A stretch of DNA of 64,000 nucleotides from Hirundichthys speculiger (Eukaryota; Chordata; Actinopteri; Beloniformes; Exocoetidae): positions 1 to 64,000 of the forward strand of contig JAGFBZ010002032.1 in the NCBI GenBank assembly GCA_018398805.1. Direction: 5' to 3'. Made by a program: the position numbers and the translations under genes. The notes below the pieces were generated by a model. It made no database searches and had not been told where the DNA came from. It was given only the letters and a program-made list of their open reading frames with translations. Below, one piece after another: positions 33,910 through 46,862 of the stretch. The first letter of the stretch is position 1, and each line of letters opens with the position of its first letter.

Positions 33910-33962
33910 ATGGACCTCTTTGAATTCGACTTTTTCAGAGACTGGGAGCTTGAACAACCCTG
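33910..33962 (+). CDS. aff2: aff2 first coding exon
   Basis: ATG at 33910 opens MDLFEFDFFRDWELEQP and the exon ends with TG before the donor GTAAGT at 33963. Human AFF2 starts MDLFDFFRDWDLEQQ and its next residue is Cys. If the next exon starts with T, the split codon TG/T restores that Cys, so splice position and phase agree as well as sequence. The fish start has a two-residue insertion (EF). AFF2 (FMR2) belongs to the AF4/FMR2 family of nuclear scaffold proteins of super elongation complexes and also binds G-quadruplex RNA. The start has a G at +4 but a C at -3, so context is moderate. Exon 2 was looked for and not found in the window, so intron 1 exceeds 30 kb; human AFF2 also has very long introns. 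Confidence 0.85.
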
Positions 33963-34365
33963 GTAAGTCCTGCGCGCTGCTTTAATGTCTTTATTTCATT
34001 TTTTTTTTTTTTTTTATAAATGATTATTATGGTCATTCATGAGTGCGTTTAACGCGCAGAGGTGAGCGGACCGGATCCGCGCTCGCGGGTTGAAATCAAA
34101 GACGTGTGCGTTGTTATTTTCTGGAGAAGAAAGAGAAGAAGAAGTCAAAGTGAGTCCCGGAGGAATCGTGCAAAGCGCGTTTCTTTGTCACCGTAATAAA
34201 AAAAAAAAAAAAGAAAAAAGAAAAGCCGTTGTTGCGGGAGACTAACCGGGAGGCACGCACGCGTAGACACAGACACAGGCGCGCGCGGATCTGAGCATCT
34301 CATTGTGACATTAAGGAATGTTGGAGGTGAGCGCGAGCAGGTAACTGACGGGGCCGGAACCGGAG

Positions 34366-34476
34366 GCTCCACCGGTGGAGCCTTACCGGTGAGACTCACC
34401 GGTGAGTCTCTACCGGTGTAGCCTGTGAGGGTCTACCGGTGAGTCTCACGGGTCTCACCGGCTCACCGGAGCCTCC
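34366..34476. repeat. cluster of ACCGGT palindromes
   Basis: Within about 110 bp, CACCGGTGGAG, TACCGGTGAG, CACCGGTGAG, TACCGGTGTAG, TACCGGTGAG and CTCACCGG recur, giving many overlapping 6-10-bp palindromes in a GC-rich patch 400 bp after aff2 exon 1. Confidence 0.85.
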
Positions 34477-34579
34477 GTGTGAGCGCATCCTCACACAAGT
34501 TGACCGCTTCGCGCCTTATTTCAGGTGATCACACACCTGAAAGCAGAATGACGGAGTCAAGTTGGCCTCTGATGGTCTT

Positions 34580-34606
34580 TTGTTTGTTTGTTTGTTTGTT
34601 TGTTTA
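34580..34606. repeat. (TTTG)n microsatellite
   Basis: Six to seven GTTT tetranucleotide units. Confidence 0.95.
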
Positions 34607-34714
34607 CCACCATTCTCAGCTTATATATATATATATATCTGCTAAGTGGTTATTAAAGAGTGACACAGCTTTGTCTTATTCTGCTGTCACCTGGCACGTC
34701 ACACTCACTCACAC

Positions 34715-34816
<102 letters not shown>

Positions 34817-35185
34817 GGAAAAAATGATTAACCACCATTTTTTCTTCACTTTCTTGTTCATTTTTTAATGCCTGGTACCACTAAACGGTCATCATGTTTG
34901 ACTAAAACAGACAGAAAAGAAAACACTGAATTGCATAAAAGCAGTGTTTTTGGCAGTACAACGCCATAGCTATTGATGTAAAAACTTAAGTGATTTAGGT
35001 TATAATCAAGAAAACCATGGAAAATGGTAAGATATCAGCTCTTAAAATAAAACTGCTTATGAGCAATCTTTGTGGTTATCGTTATGTTTGTCCAAACACA
35101 ATGTACCTTTAGTTGGTACCAGGCATTAAAATGAACAAGAAACTGAAGAAAACAAGGGTGGTCTAATAATTTTTTCCATGACTGT
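34817..35185. mobile_element. Tc1/mariner-type miniature element, copy 1
   Basis: Long inverted ends: GGAAAAAATGATTAACCACC near the left and TTTTTTCCATGACTGTA at the right, with internal GGTACCA..TGGTACC arms. It is inserted within TA repeats, as expected for a TA target. The left terminus is eroded. Copy 2 is at 42430-42788, about 90% alike by eye. Confidence 0.85.
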
Positions 35186-36034
35186 ATATATATATATATA
35201 TATATATGAATGTAGGCTATTTTGATAAAGAAATAAAAAAAAAAAGAACATGTATCTCTATCTGTTGTTGAATTTGACTATTGTTGTTAATCAATAGTGT
35301 GTCAGCTGTTGTTTGAGTAAAACCGATAAACCGATAAACCGATAAACCTGCCACTCTAGTGCTTGATTTTACTTTAATAAACTGAAAAGATGAGAATAAG
35401 ATGGAGTGCAGAAATGTTAAATATATGTTGCTGCTGTTTTTTTGTAATGAATCTCATCATTTGGCTTTTAATCCACCCCAAAAAACACATTTAAATGCTG
35501 AAAAAAAAAATTGTATTGTTTTTTTTTATGAACCAAACTTTAAGTGTTTTCAGTCAGACAGCTGTCTGAGAATAGAAATAGAAATAGAAATAGAAAAAAA
35601 CTGGTTCCAAACTGAGTAATATTGCGTTACGTTACGCTGGACTCCTCAGGGAGTCGTTGGACACATGAACAAAGACCCCGAGGAGAAAACTGCTTTTCAA
35701 GGCTTTTAACACTCAGGTGGCCAAAATATAGTGGAAGTTTAAAAGAACACAAAAAGGCAAGGTCTGAAAGAAGTTAAGCGTAACTCTATTTCTCTGAATG
35801 ATCTGAAATGGTTCATACAGTATCACTCTGTTGGGTTTAAAAAAGCAACTGTAAATACAGAACAGCTTTGTGCTTGACTTTAACAGCAACGACTGCACTT
35901 TAACTGTATTTTTAGCCAACGTTCTTGGCTTTTGTCCCATTTTTAGGAGAAACAACATCAGCAACAATATATATCTCAACTCTGGTCTGTTAGAGACGTA
36001 TCAGTATCAATAAATATTGCGTTATACAAAACGC
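35186..36034. other. aff2 intron 1, nothing major recognised
   Basis: Short (TA)n at 35186-35206, small tandem repeats AAACCGAT (about 35322-35348) and AATAGA (about 35572-35596). No gene seen. Confidence 0.6.
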
Positions 36035-36290
36035 TTTTTATAGATAGATAGATAGATAGATAGAACTTTATTAATCCCTTGGGAGGTCTCCGTCAGGGAA
36101 ATTGTGGTTCCAGCAGCTACAGCACCGACAAAACAGTAAAGAAAGCAAACACAGTTTGAAATATAGATTAAGATACAGTGAGAATATATCAATAAGAGAG
36201 TAAAAAATATTATAAAATGGAATAAAAAATAGTACAGTATTAAGAATAGTCTTAAAATAGTATTGCACTCTCAATTTTATTTAACCATAC
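36035..36290 (-). mobile_element. LINE 3' end, antisense
   Basis: Starts with a (GATA)n run and continues ACTTTATTAATCCCTTGGGA, the reverse complement of a widespread fish LINE 3' tail. Only the non-coding tail is present. Confidence 0.6.
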
Positions 36291-37735
36291 ATAAAATACA
36301 TACATACATTTGTACAATACATAAATATATTTGACATAATTTTATATAGTTGTTGTTTTTTTCCCTAAAATTCAAGGCTTAGAGATTATATAGTAGTATA
36401 TGACATATGACATGCAAAAGAAGAAAAAGCAAAGTATATAGAAGATGACATGCTGCCTCTTTTTGTTTTTACACCCTTGAAATGAAGAGAATTGTGCTGC
36501 TTTAAAATGCAACGCAGACAGTGGCCATGTGAAATATTTAAATGCTACTTAAAGGTCTGAGGGCAATTTATTCTTTTATCTCCTTTGGTTTTACCTGGTT
36601 TAGATAAAAATTAAACTCAATAATGTTGATAAAGCCTCAGAAAGCCTCTCAGGATTAAAAATAATATCACTTGAGATGATCAGTTGTTTCACTCCTTTTC
36701 TCATATCGATAAAATAGAAACTATTGAAGTATTGGAGTCAATAAACCAGTCGGCCTCTCCAGTTCAGAGCACGATAACTTGGCAACCGCGTTGCTGTTTT
36801 GAATCTTTAGTTCAGCGGGGCCCTGGGGGCCTGGGGCCCTGGGGCCCCGGGGCCCTGGGGCAAGGCACTTAACCCCCCGCCGGTGTCGAGGAGCTGCCCA
36901 GGGCTCAACAACAAGCCCGGGGTGTCGACACATGTAACACTCCCACTGCCACCAGTCCATCACACCAGTGCTGTCAGCTGGTCCGGATGGTTCCCACTGA
37001 AACAGACTTTATCCCCGAGACCAGTTTACTGGAAATTAGAAAAAAAAAAAGAACAAAGCAAAGAGCTGCTGACAGCTCGACTGGGTGAATCGTTACGGTG
37101 AAGACGTGCCGCTGAGCTAAAGTTTCTCTTGATATAAAATGTCAAACTGCTGTTCTGTTTGTTCAGTTTTAGCCCTCGTTTAACCATGACGTCTGATTCT
37201 TAATACAGAAGTTTATTTCAAGGATCATTCACAGCAAAGTCAATGAAATAGTTTTTAGAGTGGCAACAGTTTATTTTGTTGGATGCACGATCATTGATTG
37301 TCATACTTCTACCAGTACTGCTATTTTTAATTAGTATGGCTGTTACTTCTGTAACGTGAGTAATCTCTGCTTGTTGAACTCGTCTCAGCTCTTTCTGTCA
37401 CCGCTACTGACCGCTAATATCATTACTGGAACTTCATGGTAGCCTAGAGATAATAGAACAGCCTATATTAAAACTATTTCTACCTATGTTGAAGCACAAC
37501 TACCCCGTTATAATAACGGCAGCTACTCTTGTGTGTGATAGTGTCTGTTTCTAGTGTTATCTGATTATTTGATCTGAGGTTAAAAGAATTTCATCCAGGC
37601 AGTAAAGTAGCTGAGCTACAGTTTTAGCTCCACTAGGCCGTTTAATCCATTAGCTGTCCTTGTCTCAATATACATGCACGAACTTATTTATAGACCAACG
37701 TCTGTCAGAATCTGATATAACAGGTCATTTCACAA
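36291..37735. other. aff2 intron 1, with GC-rich patch
   Basis: Mostly unremarkable. At 36816-36862 the sequence is a GGGGCCCTGGGGCC-type GC-rich simple repeat, followed by CAAGGCACTTAACCCCC, a phrase common in fish interspersed repeats. No coding sequence supported. Confidence 0.5.
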
Positions 37736-37743
37736 ACTAAAAC

Positions 37744-38852
37744 TAGGGGTGCACGTTAACTATAACAGGAAATTATGACGACTTTCCAATAAGTCCGATA
37801 TCACGACGAATAGCCCCAATAACATTTATAATCTGTCAACACAGCAGTGTCTCGCTCCCTCTGAGTCTTGAATAACCGGCAGTGAATGTTATGTTCAAGT
37901 GACGTCGGCATAATCAGAAAAACGATTACTCAATCAGGAAAATCAAGAATACCCCCTCATGCCAGAAAACAACTCGTTAACTCGGTCATAATTTTATTAG
38001 TTGCTAACTTGAATCAATCAATATTCGCAGTATTTTCCTTAATGTTACACATAAAAAAGAAAAAAAAAATAGAAAAGGCTGAAAAAACGACTAGCAAATG
38101 ATGGGAACGTCGGAATTTACGTTACACCTTGAATGCAGCCTGTAGCACAGCGCTGATCACAACAAAAAACATGGCGGCGTGGAACTTCGTTAAAGTTTCA
38201 GAAGAAGCTAGTTTGGTGGTTATTTGTGACGAATCCTCCGAGTGAATTCTACGAGGAGGGAAGCACAAGCTTTAATACGTAAAACCTGATCAGGCCACCT
38301 ACAACATAACAATCGCTTCCATGGAGTTTTGAAATTGCGCTAACGGAAGCTAATGCTAACATGCACAAGCCAGAAGCAGTCTCCCCTCTCCATCATCTAA
38401 AGCTTCCATGAGATCAAAAAACCAAAAAAATCACTGAACCTCATTTACTTTAATTAAAGGTATTAATTTAAATGGAACCACAAGTCAAAATCCTTTAAAT
38501 GTTAATCTTTTTCAGTTAGTAATTCTGATGCATGTATTTCCATCAGTTCAAGGAGCCTTTATTTTTTATATCAGTCAGTAATGAACCTTATTTAAGTTAA
38601 TGTGAGATATCAAATAGGTTTGTTTGATAGCTTTAAGAAAATGTTTGAGAGGCTTGACAATAGTTTTTGAATGGAAATAAATAAATATCTGTTCATTTAA
38701 AGAGTCCAAACTATTTTTGATTTTGTTTATAGTATTGATGTAATGATCTTAGGTATATGTGAGTGTTATTGATTATCGGTTATCGGTATCGGCCTTTTAG
38801 GAGCTGAAAGTTATCGGTATTGGTTTTAGAAAACAGTTATTGTGCATCCCAA
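37744..38852 (-). mobile_element. hAT-like 1.1-kb element, copy B
   Basis: Starts TAGGGGTGCACGTTAAC and ends GTTATTGTGCATCCCAA, with perfect 8-bp duplication ACTAAAAC (37736-37743, 38853-38860). It is the reverse-oriented relative of 25725-26795. Confidence 0.92.
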
Positions 38853-38860
38853 ACTAAAAC

Positions 38861-40054
38861 AATTGGAAAATAATTCAACTGGTACCATGTCAAGCGGAGC
38901 TCCAATTGATTCACGGCAGCCATAGGGATGATACATTAGTCAAAATGTGATGACATTTTACATCAGTGTTTTTTTACAAACAAGATGTGCGTCATCACTT
39001 TTATTATGTCTTTGTTGTTACAGTTCGTTTGTTTCTTCTTTGTTCTTCTGTATTTGGGTTTCTTCTGTCACTTCTGGAGCTGAAACAGTAGATCAATCTA
39101 ACTGAACATATATCTATAGGAATAAGTCAGTTCCTGATCTCATCATCTGAGCATGATAGTCCAGTCTATTATAATCCATTCAGATGTTTTCTAGAAAACT
39201 TAAAACTCTATTCAAAGCTTGTCTTTGTTAGCTTCTACTTCCAGGTTTAAATGTGTTGTGTGTTCAGAGATGGAGCTCTGCTTTCCTTCTTTATGACGAG
39301 TGGTTATTTGAGTTACAGTTACAGCTCCAACCAGTCTGGTCATTCTGCTCTCACCTCTGACATGAAGACGGCATTTTTATCCACACATCTGTTCACAGCT
39401 GTTCCTTTTTTAGATCGTTCTCTGTAAACTCTAGAGATGGTTGTGGTGGAAATCCCAGTAGACCAGCAGCTTCTAAATTACTCAGACCAGCAACCATGAC
39501 ACATTCAAAGTCACTTAAATCACCTTCCTCCTCCACTCTGATGCTGGTTTAAACTTCAGAAACTTGTCTTGATCTCGTCTACAGGCATCAGTGCATTATA
39601 TTGTTTTCATGTGATCGGCTGATGAGCTGTTTGTGTTAACGAACACTTGAACAAGTGTAGATTAATATTAATATAGTGGGCAGTGAGCGTATATACATAC
39701 TGAAAAAAAACAAAACAAAACCAAAAAAAAAGGCTGTTTAAATTCTCACTTTAACTGTAAATACCAACTATGCTTTAATGTTTAACAGTACCTTTGATGA
39801 AACTCCCAACTTGAAAAGTTAAAGCACACAAATTATGCATCAGGTTTTAATGGGTTAAAAGTACAGCTGTATATATATTTTTTTTTTTTTTTTAAAATTT
39901 TTCTTTTTTTGTGTTTTTTTTTTTTTTTTTTTTGTTTTCTTTTCTTTTTTTTTTTTTTTAATTTTAGTTATTTCCTATTTAACTCCATGTTATTTTATTT
40001 TTTACTTGTTTTATACTTGACATTTTATCCACTCTCGGAATGTCACCTTTTGAC

Positions 40055-40087
<33 letters not shown>

Positions 40088-40835
40088 GTACAGCCGTCGT
40101 CAGACTAACAGTCGTTCTAATGTTATATAAACCTACTAACGATTTTTGTTAGGGATGTAGCAGATCACGTACCCTACAGAATCATACCACATTTTTTTTA
40201 GCAGCAGATTATATTGCGTTTCAGTAAAGTAAAATAAAAAGACAAGAGGAAGCGAATCTTATTTTGTTTTTCCATGTTCTGTCGCTTGACTGCTCGCAGC
40301 AAAGTTAATGTGGAAAACAGGTTAACAGAAGTGTATAAGGTGTATAAGATGAAGCCTGTACTTCTTATTTTCCTGTTTATCAACCATTGGACCTTGCTAG
40401 CACTAACGATAGCTCAAGCAGACAGTTCTGAGATACACGTGCACTCATAGCACGTGCACACATCCCATTTTTCTGGACTGGACCGTGCAGAAGTGGAATA
40501 AATGTTGGTAAATGGAATGTTTTAGATTATTATGAGCATGGTATTAAATCAATGTATTACAGATATTACATTAATTAATGTAATCAAAATGTGCAAATAT
40601 GGCATCTAGAGGCGCAGCTCATTCACTGTATCTTAAAACAGTCGGAGTAGTCAATGATCCAGGTCGGTCCATATAGTTATTATATTATCAGAGCAATAGC
40701 AGGTCATTTTAAAGACACACAGCACATCTTTAAAGGAAAGCTCCTCTTAGAGTCACCACATTTAGAGGAGTATGATCAGGAAATGTTTCTCTAAGTCTTT
40801 TCTATGAACATAATTCAATGTTCAAGGAATTAAAA
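38861..40835. other. aff2 intron 1, nothing recognised
   Basis: AT-rich. It contains T-rich homopolymer blocks (39880-39960) and a 29-base A run (40058-40087), which are facing and could pair. No gene or named repeat. Confidence 0.55.
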
Positions 40836-41470
40836 GATTTCAATTTCAATTTAATTATATAGCGTCTGTTACGATGGTTGCCATGGCAGCCCTGTGTGTG
40901 TCTGTCTAGTTGGCGTCTCTCCCTGTCTTTAGTGTTTCCTGTTTTACTTTGAAAGGTCTGTCTTGTCTCCGTTGTTTTCTGCTTTGCTTCCTCCCTCTCG
41001 TTACCTTGATTCCCTGCACCTGTCTCTCGTTTGTCCCTCTGTGTATTTAAGTCCTGTCATTGTCCCCTGTCCTCTGTGGGTCCATTAGTCTATTTACATG
41101 TTTGCAGTCCTGCTTGTTTCCCTCTCGTCGTCTCCCTGGATTTAAGATAAGTTTATGATTTTGGACTTTGTGTTTCTGTTAATAAACCCTTTTTGCTTTT
41201 TGAACTCCTGCTGCTCGGTCCTCCTTCTGTCCACTGCAAACCATGACAACTTGTCTCTAGGGGCTTTACAGAGACCCAGAGGGTGACCCCCGAGAAAATA
41301 TCATTAACTAAATCCAAATCAAAGGTAATGACAAGTAAAAAAACTCCAACAGTGGGAGGAAAAAAAACCTTTAAGCCAAACAGCGGCAAGAAAAAACTCC
41401 ACTTTAAGAGAAAGAAACCTTGAGCAGGACCTGGATCAAATGGAGGGACCTTCCTGCCAGGTAGAGAAAG
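40836..41470 (-). mobile_element. LINE 3'-region repeat, antisense, interrupted
   Basis: The left piece (TTTCAATTTCAATTTAATTA) and the right piece (GGGGCTTTACAGAGACCCAG, then AAGAAAGAAACCTTGAGCAG) are parts of a common fish LINE tail, in reverse. A 380-bp block (40867-41246) lies between them. A related short piece is at 56098-56170. Confidence 0.55.
40867..41246. mobile_element. solo-LTR-like insertion in the LINE repeat
   Basis: Starts TGTTACGATGG and ends CCATGACA (TG..CA), and contains a GTGTATTTAAGTCC TATA-like site and AATAAACCC about 130 bp later, as in an LTR promoter and poly(A) signal. No clear target duplication was found, so the class is tentative. Confidence 0.38.
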
Positions 41471-42390
41471 AAAAAGAGAGCAGAGACAGGACAGAGAGAG
41501 GACGGAGGACAGAGAGAGGACAGACACAGATGACTAAATATAATGACTACATAAACAGATGCAGGTAGCAGCACTGAGGTGAGATGGTCAGAGGACTAGA
41601 TCACCGGTCACCACAGCAACCGACACCCCGAACACACCTACAAAACAGCACAACAAACTACAGGAAAGAAAATGGAGGACAGTTACAGTAAAAAGGTGCT
41701 CCTAACCTCCGTTCAGGAGGTTGTTGGTAATTTTGTCCAAAAATGTAAATGCTTGAGAGCCTCGAGACACTTCTTGTGTCTTCAGGTGTCTTCTTCATGT
41801 TTCACACTTTCAATCACCATGACAACCTTGAAATGGACCGTAATGGACCCGTTTCCTCAATTTATGTAATCAGGATTTCTTGAAGCGAGATTGTGGGAAA
41901 GAGAAAGATAAAAATGTAGCCAGAAAATGACTGAAGCACAAGTTTGTGTGGCTGTTTATGACAAGAACACTTTGGCGGTCCAGACTCTTACCATTTAAAT
42001 TAACCTTTCCGTTGGTACTTATGAACTGGAATGAGTCTGCCTGCAGATAATTAATTTACCAATAATAGAATTGAATTAATTCAACAACATTGTTAAGGAG
42101 GACCTGACACATTTAATTGTTTAAAAGATGAAGGTCAAGTCAGTTTGACTAAGAATTATGAGAGCAATTCACTAAAAGAGACACTGGAGGTCAATGAACC
42201 AAAGTTGATATAAGTCAATTCATCGCAATTATTGTCATATTACACGTGGTATTGATAAATGCTTTGGTGATAAATTGACAACAAAAAGATGTTAGCCTAC
42301 AATAATAAAATTCCTTTTTATTTTAAAGGAAAAAAATTAAAATAGGGTAATTTTTAAACTGATGTTTTTAATTAAAAAAAGGAACATGTA

Positions 42391-42429
<39 letters not shown>
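41471..42429. other. aff2 intron 1, nothing recognised
   Basis: GA-rich stretch at 41462-41525, then AT-rich sequence and a (TA)n run at about 42392-42428. No gene supported. Confidence 0.55.
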
Positions 42430-42430
<1 letters not shown>

Positions 42431-42788
42431 CAGTCATGGAAAACCACCATTTTTTCTTCACTTTCTTGTTCATTTTAATACCTGGTACCACTAAACGTCA
42501 TCATGTGACTAAAACAGACAGAAAAGAAAACACTGAATGCATAAAAGCAGTGTTTTTGGCAGTACAACGCCATAGCTATTAATGTAAAAACTTAAGTGAT
42601 TTACGTTATAATCAAGAAAACCATGGAAAATGGTAAGATATCAGCTCTTAAATAAAACTCTTATGAGCAATCTTTGTGGTTATCGTTATGTTTGTCCAAA
42701 CAAATGTACCTTTAGTTGTACCAGGCATTAAAATGAACAAGAAACTGAAGAAAACAAGGGTGGTCTAATAATTTTTTCCATGACTGTA
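42430..42788. mobile_element. Tc1/mariner-type miniature element, copy 2
   Basis: ACAGTCATGGAAAACCACC at the left and TTTTTTCCATGACTGT at the right, inserted in TA repeats. Both termini are present, unlike copy 1 at 34817. Confidence 0.88.
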
Positions 42789-43029
42789 TATATATATATA
42801 ATATTTACCTTCTAGCAATTGTCAAGGTCAAAGTCATTAAATTTACTTTTAAAATGGGTCAACAGACAACAAAAATCTCCTCCTAACCACTGACCCAACA
42901 TCTTGCAAAGCTGCTTTGATGGTGTAGTTTTAGTAGATATTGAAACGGGCTCATTTATCCATTAAAAGCAACACTGGAAGACAAAAAACCAGAAAGGAGA
43001 GAAAGAGCTCCTTTTCAAATGCATCTATT

Positions 43030-43700
43030 TTCCTAAAAAAAATTTACAATGAGGTTTTTCAGGCATAAAAGACAACAGACACTCAACAGAAGTCACGGAA
43101 ATCACTGAGATTTGCGTTAAAAGTCTGTCACCCGCCATTGATGTGCAGCTGATGTTTGACAGTAGATTTTCCCTTGAAGGGAAAAAAACAGAGAAAGAAA
43201 ACAATCTTGAAGCTCCCCTCGCCTTTGTTAAATCTGAACGAACACTGTAGGTCTCCTCCTCCTCCTCCTGAAGAAATACCCTTTCATCTCTTCTCCTCTT
43301 TGTTGCTCGTTCTCCCTCCTCCTCCTCCCATCTCGCCTCGTTTCGTTCTCTTGCTTGCAGATCTGAAGGCTTTGTGTGATTGTAACAGGCCTCACAGTGA
43401 ATATTGCATACTTCTCTCTGTAATTGCCCATCATGTCGCTGGCTAATCATAGCAGTGGAATCTGAGGGAGATCGCTTTGAATGTTAATTGATGCTGATGG
43501 TGATTGGTTGAACCATTTAAGTGGTTAATTAGAGAATTGATTACACATTTCATCAGCATGGAATAATAAGATTCAAGCAGCGTGTTTAGAAGCCTGAAAT
43601 CTCGCATCTGCAGGAAGATGCTCTGATTGCTATTATTTTTGTTAACTAACTTGATCTTTGAACGGTTTGTATGCTGTTTCATATAATTCTGCTTTAAAAA
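43030..43700. promoter_or_regulatory. candidate conserved non-coding block 1
   Basis: A repeat-free stretch of balanced composition with homeodomain-like TTAATTA/TAATTAGAG (about 43524-43534), CTAATCAT and TTAATTGATGC motifs. This texture is typical of developmental enhancers in long vertebrate introns. No protein frame is supported. Conservation cannot be tested here. Confidence 0.3.
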
Positions 43701-44352
43701 CTGAAGCAAAATCGCTGTTGAAATGCTGCTTGTGTAAAACACACGAGAGATCTGCAGGAGAAAGTGGTGAAAATTTATTCCATGTTCATTCTCACAGTTC
43801 AGTATTCAGCCTACCCATCAGCTCTCCCTCCTCTCAATCATCTCAGTCACACGTGCACGCTCAATAGGCACAAAATCATTCATCATGTTGAAAATTCTCT
43901 CCTCGCCGTGTGATCGGCCTCAGCTCGCCAAGCCAGCTTCACTTGATGATATTTCACACCAACATGATCAGCGACTGTGAACAGAAAGCTGCGCCTCGTC
44001 CCAAACTGCCAAGAATTCACAAACAAAATGACTTTTACAAAAGTGCCAGCAGATAACGCTGAAGGAAGACACCTGCCTAGGAAAAAAAAAAAAGACTTTG
44101 GTCTCATAGGTGGTACAGTTATCCCACAAGGCTGTAAAGTGTCTATCAGCAGGTATAAAAAAAAAGCTGGTAAAGCAAGTCAGCTCACCTGGACTCCATC
44201 TGAGGGGAAGTAGTCACCGTCCAGAATCACATTATTTTGGTTTTAATTAGAAATTCTTATTCCAGGTTCACAAAAACCGTGACTAAAACTCCACGCCTCC
44301 CTTCTCTGTTTTGTCAGTTGTTACAGTCATAATTGTACATGATCCTTTAGAC

Positions 44353-45268
44353 CAGTTGGTTCTCAACTGGTCCGGTTTCAGGTCCCACCATCACCCTTAA
44401 TGACAAGCTGTGACCCAAACCAAGGAAAATTTCCAACTTCTCAAATTTATAGAATGAAAAGATCGTGCAGTTTGAATCGGAGATAGTAAAATAGAATATC
44501 ACAAGATTACAACACAAAACAATAAGTTTATTGGTGAACCAAAACGGCAAAAACCAAAATGGCTTCAAGTGGGAAATAATCCCTTTGATTCTCAATTAGC
44601 TGCATTTGAATTAAATCCAAAACACTTCACTTCAGTAACTTCAGCCGTTTTTAAGACTCAACATGAACAAACATGAAATAAAAAAGTGCAACCACTGAGC
44701 AGTAGTTTAAAAAAAAAAATTCAAATATGTAGTATTTGCTAAGTTCCCACTTCCTGAATATATAACAATTTCCTATTATAACTATCTAGTCACTTATTTA
44801 AGCATTAATCATAAAGCTGACATAACAATCAGAACATTTCAATAACAGCCATTTTTAAGACTCAACAGTGCTTTTATGCACAAACATGAAATAAAACAGT
44901 GCAACCACTGAGCAGTAGTTTCAAAAAGAATTCAAAATATATAGTTTTAGCTGAATAACCATCACTGACCTTTGTCTTCAAGATAAGAAAATCCATATCT
45001 CATATATTCTTCGTTGTATCTGTGTTTCACCTGCTCAACATATGGAAACAAACTTTGCAGGTCTTCTTCTATGGTGTCAACTGGCGGGTGTCAACTCGTA
45101 TTACAGGACATTATCGCCATCTACTGTTAAGGAGGATAAATGACACGCTTTTTTTTTTTTTTTTTTTTTTTTTTTAAGCATTTCTTTCCCCAGACAAACG
45201 CCCACGACCCACTGAAAACGGGTCTGCGACCCACTTTTTGGTTGCGACCCACCAGTTGAGAACCACTG
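44353..45268 (-). mobile_element. hAT-like element (CAGTGGTTCTCAAC family), reversed copy
   Basis: Starts CAGTTGGTTCTCAACTGGTC and ends CACCAGTTGAGAACCACTG. It is the reverse complement relative of 31168-32055 and carries a long T run at 45151-45175. Confidence 0.87.
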
Positions 45269-46221
45269 CTTTTGTGTAGTCTACAAACGTCCAGAATTTC
45301 CCCCCAGCATAAACCTCATTTTATGACAAAAAACGTACTTCCATCAGAGGGATAAGATGACAGCCACCTTCGCTCACCTCCTTAAACCGAAAAAGAAAAA
45401 AAAAAAATCTATCAGCTGCTGTAAAGACAGCAAGTTAGGCTTCACTTTTTTTGGACTAAGTTTAGTTTTTCTGCAACATCTGTTGCTTTTCTCAAGTCTT
45501 ATGTTACACATTAAGATAATAATAAAAAAAAAAACAGATAGTGGAGTTCACCTAGATTTTTTATTTTTATTTACAACAGAGCGTATAAAAGCTGTGCTTG
45601 CTCACAGCTCAAATGAGTCCAGTTTTTCTGGTAAAACTATAAACCTGCACAATAAATATGCTTTTGTCACTTATTTCCTTATATAGATGTTGCATATGTT
45701 TTGTTACTTCATGACAGACGCATTCTTGCAGTGTGATGACATTGATGCGAAACATCTCGCTAAACGATGATGAACATTCATCACATCACCGATCTGACAA
45801 AAATAAATGAATAAAAGGTCAGAAAGTGGGAGGAGAGGTTGGAAGTCTTAATTCACCGTTTCACATGTTGTACCGTCAAACCATCTCACTGTTGTCCAAG
45901 GTCCTTTCACGCTGCTACTTCTTTCTTACAAATGGTTAGAGTTAGTTGCTAAAGATACATGGTCAAACATTTTATATTTTAATACTCCTGTTACTGTGTT
46001 ATAACATGGAATTCCTACACAAAACAAGAGACCAAGAGATTTGTTGTAATCTCACAAAATCTAATCATGAAATCTAACACTTCCATCAACACTATTATTA
46101 TTAACGCTATTACACATTTTCAGTTGCGACTGAGTTTGTTTATTATAAATGAATGAGGCTGAAAACAAAAATTGATAAAAAAAAAATCTAAAACTAAATT
46201 GCAGATAATGGAAATTAAATA
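45269..46221. other. aff2 intron 1, nothing recognised
   Basis: AT-rich with no supported gene or named repeat. Confidence 0.55.
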
Positions 46222-46229
46222 CTACAAGA

Positions 46230-46862
46230 TAGTGCTGGGCAATATGACGATACATATCGTGGGGACGATATAAAAGTGTGTATCGTGCCATTTCTCTTCT
46301 ATCGTTTCTAACCTAATTTTATCAATTATTACAGCAAATATGTAATTAAATAACCTGCAACAATAAATTTGATAGAATCATATCTACTTCTACAAAGTAG
46401 CCTTTTATGTTTGCACTTTTATTCATGGTTAATGCCTTAAACAGAGTTCTCTTCAACCCTGATGTTTACTTTAGACACTTTATATTGGTTTGCAAACTTT
46501 GCACTACAAGGTTACAGATTTCAGAAAGTTGAAAAATAATTTGTGTTTATTTTTTATAGCTGAACTTCAGTGCAAAAATGTGTTTTTCCTCTCAGAAACT
46601 GTTGTGCACTTTAAAAAAAATGTGAAAGCTACTGTACCTCTGTACCTACCTGTTTTTGCTGCACTAAAATGTATGTTTGTGACAGTTCAGCTAAATGTCC
46701 TTTCAAAATAAAGTTGAAAAGTAAGCAATGAAATTTTTGTCAAACTTTTCAGAGAATAACTGAAAACATACATTATTATGGTATATCGTGATATATATCG
46801 TTATCGTGATATAAAATAGTCCATATCGTGATATATGATTTTTTCCATATCGCCCAGCACTA
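46230..46862 (-). mobile_element. hAT-like miniature element, intact reversed copy
   Basis: Starts TAGTGCTGGGCAATATG and ends CATATCGCCCAGCACTA, with perfect duplication CTACAAGA (46222-46229, 46863-46870). Reverse copy of 4721-5364. Confidence 0.93.

Noticed and set aside
33548..33985. Frame of 145 codons over the aff2 leader
   Set aside because: It has no ATG start, runs through TG repeats and the 5'UTR minisatellite, and is in a different frame from the aff2 start.
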